Numbered from the stretch's first letter, positions 35,684 through 44,392 are shown. The stretch: 64,000 bases of DNA from Massilia sp. KIM (GCF_002007115.1 NZ_MVAD01000001.1:868001-932000); one strand, 5' to 3'. Numbers and translations: made by a program. Notes: generated from the letters alone by a model not told the origin.

Positions 35684-37447
35684 TCACCCCCCGACCTCCT
35701 TCGGATAGGGCGACTTCCCACCCTCCGCGATGAAGGTATCGATGCGCTGCTGCAGTACCGGCAGCGGCACCGAGCCGAGCTGCAGCACCGTATCGTGGAA
35801 GTGCCTGATGTCGAATTTCTCCCCCAGCGCCTTCTCCGCCCGCGCCCGCGCCTCCTGGATCGCCATCTGGCCCAGGTAGTAGGACAGCGCCTGGCCCGGC
35901 CAGGAAATGTAGCGGTCGACCTCGGTCTCCACCTCGTGCCGCGCCAGCGCCGTGTTCTCCATCAGGTAGGCCTGGGCCTGCTCGCGCGTCCAGCCCTTGG
36001 CGTGGATGCCGGTGTCGACCACCAGGCGCGAGGCGCGCCAGGCCTGGTAGCTGAGCATGCCGAAGTGCTCGTAGGGCGTCTCGTAGATCCCCATTTCCAC
36101 GCCCAGGCGCTCCGAATACAGGGCCCAGCCCTCGCCGAAGGCGGAGATATAGGCGCGGCGGAAGGGCGGCACGCCTTTCTGCTCCTGGGCCACCGGCATC
36201 TGGAAGGCGTGGCCCGGGGCCGACTCGTGCAGGGTCAGGGCCGGCAGGCTGTAGAGAGCGCGCGCCGGCAGGTTGTAGGTGTTGACCCAGTAGGCGCCCG
36301 GACCGCCGCGCCCGGCGGTGTAATAGGGCGCCTGGTCGTCCGGCACCGGCAGGATGGCGAAGCGGCGGCGCGGCAGGTAGCCGAAATACTGGTCGGCCTT
36401 GGCGTCGAACTTCTTGGCGATCCAGGCCGCGCGCATCAGGAGTTCTTCCGGCGTCCTGGCGTAGAAGCGCGGGTCGGTGCGCAGGAACTGCAGGAAGGCG
36501 GGCAGGTCGCCGCTGAAGCCGGCCTTCTTCATGGTCTCGTGCATCTCGGCGCGGATCTTGGCCATCTCGGCCAGGCCGATGGCATGGATCTGCTCCGCCG
36601 TCAGGTTCGTGGTGGTGTACTCGACGATCTTCGACTGGTAGTAGGCCTTGCCACCCGGCATGCTCTCGGCGGCCAGGGTGCTGCGCGCCTTCGGCACGTA
36701 TTCGCCCACGAAGTAATCGAGCACTTTGGCGTAGGCGGGCTGGACCCGGTCGCGGATCGCCGTCCGCGCCTGGGCGCGCAGGGACTCCTGCTCGGCCGCC
36801 GGAATGCTGGCCGGCATCTCGCGCAGGGGCGTGTAGAACACGGTCTCTTCCGGCGTTTTCGCCCTGGCCACCGAGACGATGGTGCTCTCGCGCCCGCTTA
36901 GGGTGACTTTCGGCGGCGTGAAGCCGCGCGCCAGCCCGGCGCGCATATTGGCCAGTTCCTGGTCAAAATACGCCGGCAGATTATTTAGCTGGGAAATGTA
37001 GTTACGGTAATCCGCAAACGTCTTGAAGGGCCGCCGGGCGGTGTAGGTGATGTCGGTCCAGAACGCGCTGTCGGCGTTGACCGGCTGCTCGTATTCGCGA
37101 AAGCGCTGGGCTTCGACCAGGGCGGCGATCTGGGCGCGGTAGACCGCGAAGTCGATGCGCCTGGCGGGCGACAGATCGGCCGGCCGGATCGCGTCGAGCT
37201 GCTGCAGGATGCCTTCCCAGTAGACGCGGCGCGCTTCCTGGGCCGGCGCGTCGGCGCGGGCAAGGACCGGGCTGACGCCGGGCTCGTCCTCGTCGACGGC
37301 CAGCTTTTCCGCCACCCGCCACTTCCATTCCTTGGTGTAGATCGCCTTGAAGCGCGTGTCCGCGCTGCTTGCCGCCTGGGCAGGCCCCAGCGCAACCCCC
37401 AGCACCACGCAAGCCGTCGCGACGACGGCACCCAGCCTCAGTTCCAT
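35684..37447 (-). CDS. DUF885 family secreted metallopeptidase-like protein
   Basis: A 587-residue protein from ATG 37447, with a strong GGGAGGAG site. It has a signal peptide (about residues 1-25, ending GPAQA). The zinc-peptidase-like motif is TLHESAPGHAFQ (HExxxGH), followed by FGEGWALYSERLG with the third ligand Glu, as in DUF885 proteins. These resemble gluzincin carboxypeptidases; some members hydrolyse small peptides or esters. A periplasmic location is likely. It is divergent from the first KaiC-cluster kinase. No operon partner is evident. Confidence 0.88.
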   Translation of the reverse strand: MELRLGAVVATACVVLGVALGPAQAASSADTRFKAIYTKEWKWRVAEKLAVDEDEPGVSPVLARADAPAQEARRVYWEGILQQLDAIRPADLSPARRIDFAVYRAQIAALVEAQRFREYEQPVNADSAFWTDITYTARRPFKTFADYRNYISQLNNLPAYFDQELANMRAGLARGFTPPKVTLSGRESTIVSVARAKTPEETVFYTPLREMPASIPAAEQESLRAQARTAIRDRVQPAYAKVLDYFVGEYVPKARSTLAAESMPGGKAYYQSKIVEYTTTNLTAEQIHAIGLAEMAKIRAEMHETMKKAGFSGDLPAFLQFLRTDPRFYARTPEELLMRAAWIAKKFDAKADQYFGYLPRRRFAILPVPDDQAPYYTAGRGGPGAYWVNTYNLPARALYSLPALTLHESAPGHAFQMPVAQEQKGVPPFRRAYISAFGEGWALYSERLGVEMGIYETPYEHFGMLSYQAWRASRLVVDTGIHAKGWTREQAQAYLMENTALARHEVETEVDRYISWPGQALSYYLGQMAIQEARARAEKALGEKFDIRHFHDTVLQLGSVPLPVLQQRIDTFIAEGGKSPYPKEVGG

Positions 37448-37630
37448 ACTCCTCCCGCCTTCATCAAGAGCACGATTGCTCGTGTGCATCTTAGCCGGGA
37501 AACGGGCGCTTGGATATGCATCAAGCCAGCACGGCCTAATGTGCGTTGGCGACCAGACGAAGCAGCAGGGCGCGGTAAATATAGCGAATTGGTAGGGTGC
37601 GCCTGTAATACGCGGCCGCCTTGCCCGACC

Positions 37631-39007
37631 ATGAACAGCGGAGACAGGCACAGGACGATGGCGAAGTACGGCGAATCCAATGGCGGCTCGGAACAGCGGG
37701 CCCTGAGCGGCGAGGAGGGCCTGGCGGGCGCCTTGCCCGAGCAGGCCCTGCGCAAGCACGTGGCCTCGCTCGAAGCCGAGCTCGGCCACCTGCGGGTGCT
37801 GGCGCGCGAACGTCACGAACTGATGCACGAAGTGGAAGAGCTGCGCCGCCAGAAGCACGAACTCCTGAACGCCACCAGCCAGCGCCAGAACGAATTCCTG
37901 GCCATGCTGGCCCACGAGCTGAGAAATCCCCTGGCGCCGCTGAGCATGTCGGCCAGCCTGCTTGACGGCATGGCCGCCAGCGACGCGCAGGCAGGCCAGG
38001 TGGGCCAGGTGGCGCGCGTGATCCGGCGCCAGGTCGACCACATGGCCCATCTGCTGGACGACCTGCTGGATGCGGCCCGCATCAGCCGCGGCAAGATTTC
38101 GCTCACGGTCCAGCCCCAGTCCCTGGCGGATGCCGTCGAACAGGCGCTGGAGACCGTGGGCCCGCGCCTGCGCGAGCGGCGCCAGCACCTGGAGCTGGCG
38201 CTCGCGCCCGAGCGCCTGGTGGTGGAAGGCGACCCGGTGCGCCTGACCCAGGTGTTCACCAACCTGCTCAGCAATGCCTCCAAGTACACGGGCGACGGCG
38301 GCCGCATCCGTCTCAGCGTGCAGCGCGAGGGCGACAAGGCCCTGGTGGTGGTCGAGGACGACGGGGCCGGGATCGCGCCCGATGTGCTGCCCAGGATCTT
38401 CGACCTGTTCACCCAGGGCCCGCGCAGCCTGGCGCGTTCCGAGGGCGGGCTGGGCGTGGGCCTGAGCGTGGTGCGCAACCTGGTCAGCATGCACGGCGGC
38501 ACGGTCGACGCCTGCAGCGCCGGGCTGGGGCAGGGCAGCCGCTTCACCGTGCGCCTGCCCCTGTCCAGCGCACCGCCGCAGCGTCCTCTGGAAGCCGGCG
38601 CCGACGGCGGCGAGCGGCCCGCGCGCATCCTGCTGGTCGAGGACAACCCGGACGCCTGCGAGACCCTGGGCATCCTGCTGCGCATGGCCGGACACGAGGT
38701 GGAGACGGCGGCCGACGGCATGGCCGGGCTGGCGCGCGCCCGCGACGGCGACTTCGACGTGCTGATCTGCGACATCGGCCTGCCCGGCATCGACGGCTAC
38801 CGTGTGATCGAGGGGGTGCGCGCGGCCAACGGTTCTGGGCGGCCGTTCGCGATCGCCTTGTCGGGCTATGGCCAGGCCGAAGACCGCGAGCGCGCCCACG
38901 CGGCGGGCTTCGACCGTTACCTGGTCAAGCCCGCGATCCCCGAAACCCTGCTCAAGCTGGTGACGGAAGCGCACGGTGCCGGTGGCGCCGCGCGCACGAA
39001 TGCATGA
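37631..39007 (+). CDS. Hybrid histidine kinase, KaiC-cluster paralogue 1
   Basis: A 458-residue protein from ATG 37631; ATG 37658 is an alternative and neither has a good ribosome site. A coiled-coil N-terminus (about 30-85) leads to HisKA with H95 in AHELRNPLAPLS. The HATPase follows (LLSNASKYT, RSEGGLGVGLSV), then a receiver domain with D381 in CDIGLPGIDGY. There is no PAS or membrane segment, so its input may be another protein. It shares long identical blocks with the kinase at 41020 (for example QNEFLAMLAHELRNPL and GPRSLARSEGGLGVGL). That gene lies on the other side of the KaiC-like gene. Confidence 0.9.
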   Translation: MNSGDRHRTMAKYGESNGGSEQRALSGEEGLAGALPEQALRKHVASLEAELGHLRVLARERHELMHEVEELRRQKHELLNATSQRQNEFLAMLAHELRNPLAPLSMSASLLDGMAASDAQAGQVGQVARVIRRQVDHMAHLLDDLLDAARISRGKISLTVQPQSLADAVEQALETVGPRLRERRQHLELALAPERLVVEGDPVRLTQVFTNLLSNASKYTGDGGRIRLSVQREGDKALVVVEDDGAGIAPDVLPRIFDLFTQGPRSLARSEGGLGVGLSVVRNLVSMHGGTVDACSAGLGQGSRFTVRLPLSSAPPQRPLEAGADGGERPARILLVEDNPDACETLGILLRMAGHEVETAADGMAGLARARDGDFDVLICDIGLPGIDGYRVIEGVRAANGSGRPFAIALSGYGQAEDRERAHAAGFDRYLVKPAIPETLLKLVTEAHGAGGAARTNA

Positions 39008-39037
39008 TCTTTATTGTTTTACATTTATTGCAGTAAA

Positions 39038-39059
39038 TTGTTAAAACAACCGCTATAAT
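39038..39059 (+). promoter_or_regulatory. AT-rich promoter and operator candidate of the KaiC operon
   Basis: A perfect -10 box TATAAT (39054-39059) sits in an AT-rich island (about 39005-39060) that contrasts with the GC-rich surroundings. The nearest -35-like box TTGCAG (39028) is 20 bp away, which is long. An inverted repeat TTGTT-AA-AACAA (39038-39049) lies just upstream of the -10, where an activator could compensate for the poor -35. Confidence 0.55.
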
Positions 39060-39155
39060 CGGGCGGTCCGTCCGCGACCGCGCGACGAATCGCTCAGCAA
39101 CGCGTGCTTGGACTTTCAATGACCATTTCGGCAGCAATTGTGTCGCGACTCAGCC

Positions 39156-39545
39156 ATGATGACGAGTGACAGCGAACCCGGGCGTCCCGAAGGACACGCC
39201 CATCTCATCCAGTCGTGGCGGCGCCTCGCCGACCAGCTGGGACCGCTAATCGGCGATAATGGGTTTTGCGCCCTGTTCGGCCGCGCCTGCCGCGTCGTGG
39301 GTCCAGAGCACTGCTGGCTCGCCGACACGCCGCCCTGCAAGGCGCGCGACAAACAGATCACGGCACTCGACACCATGTTGGCGAGCGTCGCACCTGAGCA
39401 AGCTCAGGCGGCGCACGCTGCCCTGCTCCAGACGTTCACCGAATTGCTGGCGGCTTTGATCGGCCAGGCGTTGGCCTCACGTTTACTCGACGCCGCCCTG
39501 CACGAGGGAGATGCGCGGAAGAATGCACAGGAGCACAAGGAATGA
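39156..39545 (+). CDS. Small helical protein of unknown function encoded before KaiC
   Basis: A 129-residue protein from ATG 39156 (a second ATG follows at once). It looks all-helical: IQSWRRLADQLGPLIG, FCALFGRACRVVGPEHCWL, and a hydrophobic C-terminal helix pair FTELLAALIGQALASRLLDA. A charged tail follows. There is no signal peptide. It is not KaiB, which is a thioredoxin-like protein, nor recognisably KaiA. Its stop overlaps the kaiC start (ATGA), so the two are made together and probably interact. No ribosome site is seen at 39156. A 16-codon frame starting at ATG 39119 overlaps it and could deliver ribosomes. Confidence 0.7.
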   Translation: MMTSDSEPGRPEGHAHLIQSWRRLADQLGPLIGDNGFCALFGRACRVVGPEHCWLADTPPCKARDKQITALDTMLASVAPEQAQAAHAALLQTFTELLAALIGQALASRLLDAALHEGDARKNAQEHKE

Positions 39546-41011
39546 CGGATAAAGTAACCCTCGGAAAATTGAGCACTGGCGTGCCAGGGCTCGATGTTCT
39601 CTTGGGCGGCGGGCTGAGCGAGTTCTCCTTCAACCTCATCGCGGGCGCGCCCGGATGCGGCAAGACGACCCTGGCGCACCAGATCATGTTCGCCCTCGCG
39701 ACAACCGAGCGCCGCGCCCTGTTCTTCACCGTGCTGGGCGAGCCGCCCCTGAAGATGCTGCGCTACCAGCAGCAATACAGTTTCTTCGAGCTGGACAAGG
39801 TCGGCTCGGCGATCCGCTACGTGAACCTGGCCGACGACCTGCGCGCCGGCGACTTCAGCGGTGTGCTGGAGCGCATCATGAAGGAAGTCGAGGACTTCGC
39901 CCCCAGCCTGGTGTTCGTCGATTCCTTCCGTTCGGTGGCCCAGACCGCCCGCGCCGGCAACGAGGGCGTGGCCGACCTCCAGCACTTCATCCAGGAACTC
40001 GGCACCCGCATGACCAGCTGGCAGGCGACCACCTTCCTGATCGGCGAATACATGCACAGCGAAGCCGAGGCCAACCCCATCATGACCGTCGCCGACGGCA
40101 TGATAGCGCTAGCCCAGGTGCATGAGGACAGCACCGTGGTGCGCAAGATGCGCGTGGTCAAGATGCGCGGCCACGCCCACGTCGCGGGTTCGCACACCTT
40201 CCGCATCACCGGCGACGGGATCCGTGTCTATCCGCGCATGCTGCCGCCCCTGTCCGAGGACCGCCATCCGGGCCATCCGGTGGACCGCGCGCCGCGCCGC
40301 ATCCCGACCGGCGTGCCGGACCTGGACGCCATGCTGCACGGCGGCCTGCCGCAAGGCCACTCGCTGCTGGTGAGCGGTCCCAGCGGCTGCGGCAAGACCA
40401 TCCTCGGCACCCGCTTCCTGCAGGAGGGCGTGCGCCGCGGCGAGAAGGGTGTCGCGGTGTTCTTCGAGAAGGGCGTGTCGCGCCTGCGCAATGCGGAGCT
40501 GGCGCAGGTGGTCCAGAGCGGCGCTGTGACTGTGGTGGAAAGCCGCATAATCGACCTCACCGTGGACGAACTGGTCGACGCGCTGGACGAGGCGATCGAG
40601 CGCACCGGCGCGCAGCGGGTGGTGATCGATTCCCTGTCCGAGATGGCGCTCTACCTGGCGCCGGAAGGGCGTTCTCAGCTGCGCACGGTGGTGTTCCGCA
40701 TGCTGGCCTCGCTGGCGCGGCGCGGGGTGACCACGGTGGTCACGATGGGCATCGACGACGACTTCAGCCAGTTCAAGGTCAGCCAGGCCGACATCGCCTA
40801 CCTCACCGACGCCATCTTGGTGATGCGCTACGGCGAGAACGACGGGCTGATCCGCAAGTTCATCTCCGTCGTCAAGGTGCGCGGCTCCGGCCACAGCACC
40901 GAGCTGCGCGAATACGCGATCACCGACGACGGCATCGAAATCCAGCCCCAACGCACCGAATTCGAAGGCGTGCTGCACGGGGTACCCAAGGCGCCCGGCG
41001 CCAGAAGCTGA
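39542..41011 (+). CDS. KaiC-like double-domain RecA-type ATPase
   Basis: A 489-residue protein with two KaiC domains: Walker A GAPGCGKTT (35-43) and GPSGCGKTI (279-287), Walker B D127 (LVFVDSF) and D363 (RVVIDSL). Each domain ends with a KaiC-type strand (VVKMRGHAHVAGSHTFRIT; VVKVRGSGHSTELREYAIT). In cyanobacterial KaiC the CII phosphosites are Ser-Thr before ITD; here the aligned segment DIAYLTD (417-423) has Ala-Tyr. The CI domain has FFTVLGEPP where a catalytic Glu pair is expected, while CII keeps one Glu (FFEK, E309). It is therefore an ATPase switch rather than a canonical clock protein. AGGAG precedes the start. Confidence 0.92.
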   Translation: MTDKVTLGKLSTGVPGLDVLLGGGLSEFSFNLIAGAPGCGKTTLAHQIMFALATTERRALFFTVLGEPPLKMLRYQQQYSFFELDKVGSAIRYVNLADDLRAGDFSGVLERIMKEVEDFAPSLVFVDSFRSVAQTARAGNEGVADLQHFIQELGTRMTSWQATTFLIGEYMHSEAEANPIMTVADGMIALAQVHEDSTVVRKMRVVKMRGHAHVAGSHTFRITGDGIRVYPRMLPPLSEDRHPGHPVDRAPRRIPTGVPDLDAMLHGGLPQGHSLLVSGPSGCGKTILGTRFLQEGVRRGEKGVAVFFEKGVSRLRNAELAQVVQSGAVTVVESRIIDLTVDELVDALDEAIERTGAQRVVIDSLSEMALYLAPEGRSQLRTVVFRMLASLARRGVTTVVTMGIDDDFSQFKVSQADIAYLTDAILVMRYGENDGLIRKFISVVKVRGSGHSTELREYAITDDGIEIQPQRTEFEGVLHGVPKAPGARS

Positions 41012-41019
41012 GGCCACGC

Positions 41020-42381
41020 ATGACGACGTTCCAGGGAGAAGACAAGGCCTCGCTGCAGCGTTCGTCGGCGAACGACGGTATCGGAGACACCCTGCAGCCT
41101 TTCGATCAGATGCTGCTGCGGCGGGTCGCGGCGCTGGAGGCGGACAATGCGCTGCTGCGGCGCGAGGCCGGCGAGCGCGAGGAGCTGGCGCTGCTGGTCG
41201 AGCAGCTGCGCGAGGCCAACGGCAACCTGGTGCTGGCCGCCGTCAACGCCCAGAGCTCGCGCGATGACGCCGAGGAGACCAACCGGCGCCAGAACGAATT
41301 CCTGGCCATGCTGGCGCACGAGCTGCGTAATCCGCTGGTGCCGATCAGCATGTCCGCCAGCCTGCTGGAGCGCGCCATCGGCGGCGCCGGCCAGGAAACC
41401 CGCCTGACCCAGGTGATCCAGCGCCAGGTCGACCACATGGCGCACCTGCTGGACGACCTGCTGGATGCCGCGCGCCTAAGCAGCGGCAAGATCACCCTGG
41501 GCATCCAGGCGCTCGACCTGCGCGCCGTGATCGGCCAGGCGGTGGAGACGGTCCAGCCGCGAATCCGCGAGCGCGACCAGCAGTTCGAGCTGCAGTTGCC
41601 GCCCCATCCGGTGATGGTGGACGGCGACCAGGTGCGCCTGACCCAGGTGTTCACCAACCTGCTCGGAAATGCCTCGAAATACACCCAGGACGGCGGCTGG
41701 ATCCGGCTCGAGGTGCGCTGCGCGGACGAGGTGGTGGTGACGGTAGCCGACAACGGCACCGGCATGGAAGCGTCCACCATCACCCGCGTGTTCGACCTGT
41801 TCAGCCAGGGGCCGCGCTCGCTGGCGCGCTCGGAAGGCGGCCTCGGGGTCGGCCTGAACGTGGTGCGCAACCTGGTCGGCATGCATGGCGGCAGCGTCAC
41901 CGCCTCCAGCCCGGGGCTCGGCGCGGGCAGCAGCTTCACGGTGCGCCTGCCGCTCTCGCACTCGCACGTGCCGGCCGCGCCGGTTGTGCAGGAGCCGGCC
42001 CAGCACGGCGCCGCGCGCCGCATCCTCGTCGTCGAAGACAATGTCGACGCCTGCGAGGTGCTGCGCATGCTGCTCGAGCTGGAGGGGCACGCGGTCGACG
42101 TCGCCCATGACGGCCATGCCGGCCTGCGCATGGCGCTGGGGGCGCGCTACGACGCGATCGTGTGCGACATCGGCTTGCCCGGCATCGACGGCTACGAATT
42201 GATGAGCCGCCTGCGCGCCGGCCAGGACGGCGGCGGTCCGCTCGCCGTGGCCTTGTCCGGCTACGGCCACGCCAACGACCGCGAGCGCGCAAAGGAGGTC
42301 GGCTTCGACCGCTACCTGGTCAAGCCGGTGGGGCCGGATGCGCTGATGGAAGCGCTGGAGAAGGCCGCCGCGACTGGCTAG
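41020..42381 (+). CDS. Hybrid histidine kinase, KaiC-cluster paralogue 2
   Basis: A 453-residue protein from ATG 41020, eight bases after the kaiC stop with GAGG in the gap, so clearly cotranscribed. Layout is as in paralogue 1: coiled coil (about 30-90), HisKA with H100 (AHELRNPLVPIS), HATPase (LLGNASKYT; RSEGGLGVGLNV) and receiver with D383 (CDIGLPGIDGY). No sensor or output domain is visible. The coiled coil before HisKA may receive input from KaiC or the small protein. The receiver's own downstream partner (a phosphotransfer protein) is not in this window. Confidence 0.92.
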   Translation: MTTFQGEDKASLQRSSANDGIGDTLQPFDQMLLRRVAALEADNALLRREAGEREELALLVEQLREANGNLVLAAVNAQSSRDDAEETNRRQNEFLAMLAHELRNPLVPISMSASLLERAIGGAGQETRLTQVIQRQVDHMAHLLDDLLDAARLSSGKITLGIQALDLRAVIGQAVETVQPRIRERDQQFELQLPPHPVMVDGDQVRLTQVFTNLLGNASKYTQDGGWIRLEVRCADEVVVTVADNGTGMEASTITRVFDLFSQGPRSLARSEGGLGVGLNVVRNLVGMHGGSVTASSPGLGAGSSFTVRLPLSHSHVPAAPVVQEPAQHGAARRILVVEDNVDACEVLRMLLELEGHAVDVAHDGHAGLRMALGARYDAIVCDIGLPGIDGYELMSRLRAGQDGGGPLAVALSGYGHANDRERAKEVGFDRYLVKPVGPDALMEALEKAAATG

Positions 42382-42424
42382 GTGCGGCCGGCCAGGTGCG
42401 GCCGGCGAGGTGCGACCGGCGAGG
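42380..42424. repeat. Three 14-bp tandem repeats starting in the kinase stop codon
   Basis: Units AGGTGCGGCCGGCC, AGGTGCGGCCGGCG and AGGTGCGACCGGCG run from 42380 to 42421 and a partial AGG follows. The first unit includes the last two bases of the stop codon. They fill most of the convergent gap with the SDR gene. Confidence 0.8.
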
Positions 42425-42447
42425 CCTCCGCTCCAGATGCAGTGAGA

Positions 42448-43194
42448 TCAGCGCATGCCGCCCGAGCCCAGAATGATTTCCCCGGTCACCCAGCGGGCGT
42501 CGACCGATGCGAGGTAGGACACGATCGGGGCGATGTCCTCTACCTGCCCGATGCGGCCGAGCGGGGTCAAGCTCTCGTTCCAGGCCTGGAACTCGGAGCC
42601 GATCGCCCCGGCGGCGTGGCTGCCTTCGGTTTCGACCAGCCCGGGACTCACGGCGTTGACGCGGATGCCGCGCGGTCCGAGTTCGCGTGCGAGCACGCCG
42701 GTGATGGCGTCGATCGCTCCCTTGGTGCCGGTGTAGATGGCGCTTTCGACCGGGAGCACGCGCGTGACGTTGGAACTGATGTTGACGATGCTGCCGCCCC
42801 GCTCCAGAAACGGCGCGGCGGCGCCGGCGACCAGCAGGGCGCCGAGGACGTTGATATCGAACTGCTTGCGGTAGAGCGCTTCCGTGGTGTCCTCGATTCT
42901 GGCGAATTCATAGACGCCGGAATTGTTCACCACGATGTCCAGGCGGCCGAAACGGGCGATCGCCGACTTGACCAGGGCGTCGACTTCCTCTTTCCGGGTG
43001 ACGTCCGCAGCCACCGCGATGGCCTCGCCACCGGCGGCCTCGATGTCGGCCACCACCTTGTCCGCGCCGCTCCTGCTCGAGACGTAATTGACGACCAGTT
43101 TGGCGCCCTCGGCCGCGAGCTGACGGGCGATGCCGGCGCCTATCCCTTTGGACGCGCCAGTGACGATGGCGACTTTGCCTTTCAACTTGTGCAT
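42448..43194 (-). CDS. Short-chain dehydrogenase/reductase, 3-oxoacyl-reductase-like
   Basis: A 248-residue classical SDR from ATG 43194. The nucleotide motif is TGASKGIG (12-19), the NNSG motif is at 90-93, catalytic Ser is in VNISSN (140/141), and Y154/K158 sit in YTGTK. A basic Arg-containing loop after strand 2 (NYVSSRSGADK) suggests NADPH preference. The substrate is unknown. It is divergent from a LysR regulator with a 131-base gap full of dyads, the usual layout of a regulator and its target. Confidence 0.9.
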   Translation of the reverse strand: MHKLKGKVAIVTGASKGIGAGIARQLAAEGAKLVVNYVSSRSGADKVVADIEAAGGEAIAVAADVTRKEEVDALVKSAIARFGRLDIVVNNSGVYEFARIEDTTEALYRKQFDINVLGALLVAGAAAPFLERGGSIVNISSNVTRVLPVESAIYTGTKGAIDAITGVLARELGPRGIRVNAVSPGLVETEGSHAAGAIGSEFQAWNESLTPLGRIGQVEDIAPIVSYLASVDARWVTGEIILGSGGMR

Positions 43195-43260
43195 GTCGTG
43201 TGCTTTCCTGATGCGGCCGGCCCGGGATGGGCCGGCACGATGAGGCGACATCGTCCTATG

Positions 43261-43315
43261 TACAGGATTGTTTGGGAACTGCCATTCCTGTATATTTCGC
43301 GTACATTTTTGTACG
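43261..43315. promoter_or_regulatory. Dyads in the SDR/LysR divergent control region
   Basis: TACAGG (43261-43266) and CCTGTA (43287-43292) form an inverted repeat with a 20-bp spacer. CGTAC-N6-GTACG (43300-43315) forms a second, just 10 bases before the LysR ATG. Divergent LysR regulators typically bind such sites to control both themselves and the neighbour. Confidence 0.45.
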
Positions 43316-43325
43316 GATATTCAAG

Positions 43326-44195
43326 ATGGAATGGAGCGACGTCCGGATCTTCCTGGCGGTGGCGCGCGGCGGCTCGTTCGGCGAGGCGGCGCGGACCCTG
43401 GGTGTCAGCCATCCGACGGTGGGTCGCCGGATCAAGGCCCTCGAAGTCGAGGCCGAGCAGGCGCTGTTTCGCAGGACCACGGACGGTCTGGTGCTCACGG
43501 ACGCCGGCGACGGCGTGATGGCGCTGGCGGAAGCGATGGAAAATTCCGCGCTGGCCATGGAAAGGCGGCTCGCGGGGAACCACGAGCGCCTCGAAGGGAT
43601 CCTGCGGATCTCGTCGGCGGAGTGGTTCGCCGGCCACGTGCTGGCGCCGGTGCTGGCGGAGTTGACGCGCCGCCATCCGGCCGTCGTGCCCGAGGTGATC
43701 GCCAGCCACCGTTTGCTCAATCTCTCGCGCCGCGAGGCCGACGTGGCTTTTCGCATCGTGCCCTTCAGCGAGCCGGACATCGTGCAGCGGCGCCTGATGC
43801 GCGTGGCCTACGGCCTGTATGGCACGGCCGATACGGCTGCCGCCCTGCACGAGGATCCGGCGAGCGTCGGGCTGATCCTGATGAACACGGCGCAGTCGCA
43901 CTTCCCCGATGTCGCCTGGCTGCTCGACCGCTTCCCGGGGTCGCGGCGGGTCTTCACCAGCACCAGCCGCGCCGTCCAGGCCCAGATGTGCCTGCGCGGC
44001 CTGGGCATCGCCGTGCTGCCCCGGCCGCTTGGCGATGCGCTGCCGGGCCTGCAGGCCATCACGATGCCGGACCAGCCGCCAGGCAGGGATATCTGGGTCG
44101 GCTACCACCAGGACCTGCGGCACATGGACCGGCTGCGGGCCATGCTGGATATCGCCGAGAGCATGCTATCGCAAGGTGCGAGCGCAGCGGATTGA
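43326..44195 (+). CDS. LysR-family transcriptional regulator
   Basis: A 289-residue regulator from ATG 43326. The N-terminal winged helix-turn-helix reads FLAVARGGSFGEAARTLGVS followed by HPTVGRRIKALE (about 8-39). The effector domain covers about 90-289 and includes MCLRGLGIAVLPRPLGD, the usual LysR substrate-binding core. An upstream in-frame start exists at 43227, but the DNA-binding domain begins at MEWSDVRIF, which fixes the start. It likely controls the divergent SDR gene and itself. The effector is unknown. Confidence 0.92.
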   Translation: MEWSDVRIFLAVARGGSFGEAARTLGVSHPTVGRRIKALEVEAEQALFRRTTDGLVLTDAGDGVMALAEAMENSALAMERRLAGNHERLEGILRISSAEWFAGHVLAPVLAELTRRHPAVVPEVIASHRLLNLSRREADVAFRIVPFSEPDIVQRRLMRVAYGLYGTADTAAALHEDPASVGLILMNTAQSHFPDVAWLLDRFPGSRRVFTSTSRAVQAQMCLRGLGIAVLPRPLGDALPGLQAITMPDQPPGRDIWVGYHQDLRHMDRLRAMLDIAESMLSQGASAAD

Positions 44196-44392
44196 GCCTG
44201 GCTTCCAATGCCGCCGGCGGTTTCATCGCTGCGCCCTGACGCCGGTCGGCGACTCCGTCCGCCGGCCCAGGCGCGCATTCGTGCGGCGCGGCGTTGCCCG
44301 TTGTGCGACGCAGCTGCGCACGGTATGGCGCTAGTCCACCGCGCAAGGCCATCGCATAATGTTCAGGTCCAAACACCCAAGGATCAAGCATC

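Noticed and set aside
39156..39545. The small protein before kaiC as KaiB or KaiA
   Set aside because: It is all-helical without the thioredoxin-like KaiB strands or motif, and far too short for KaiA.
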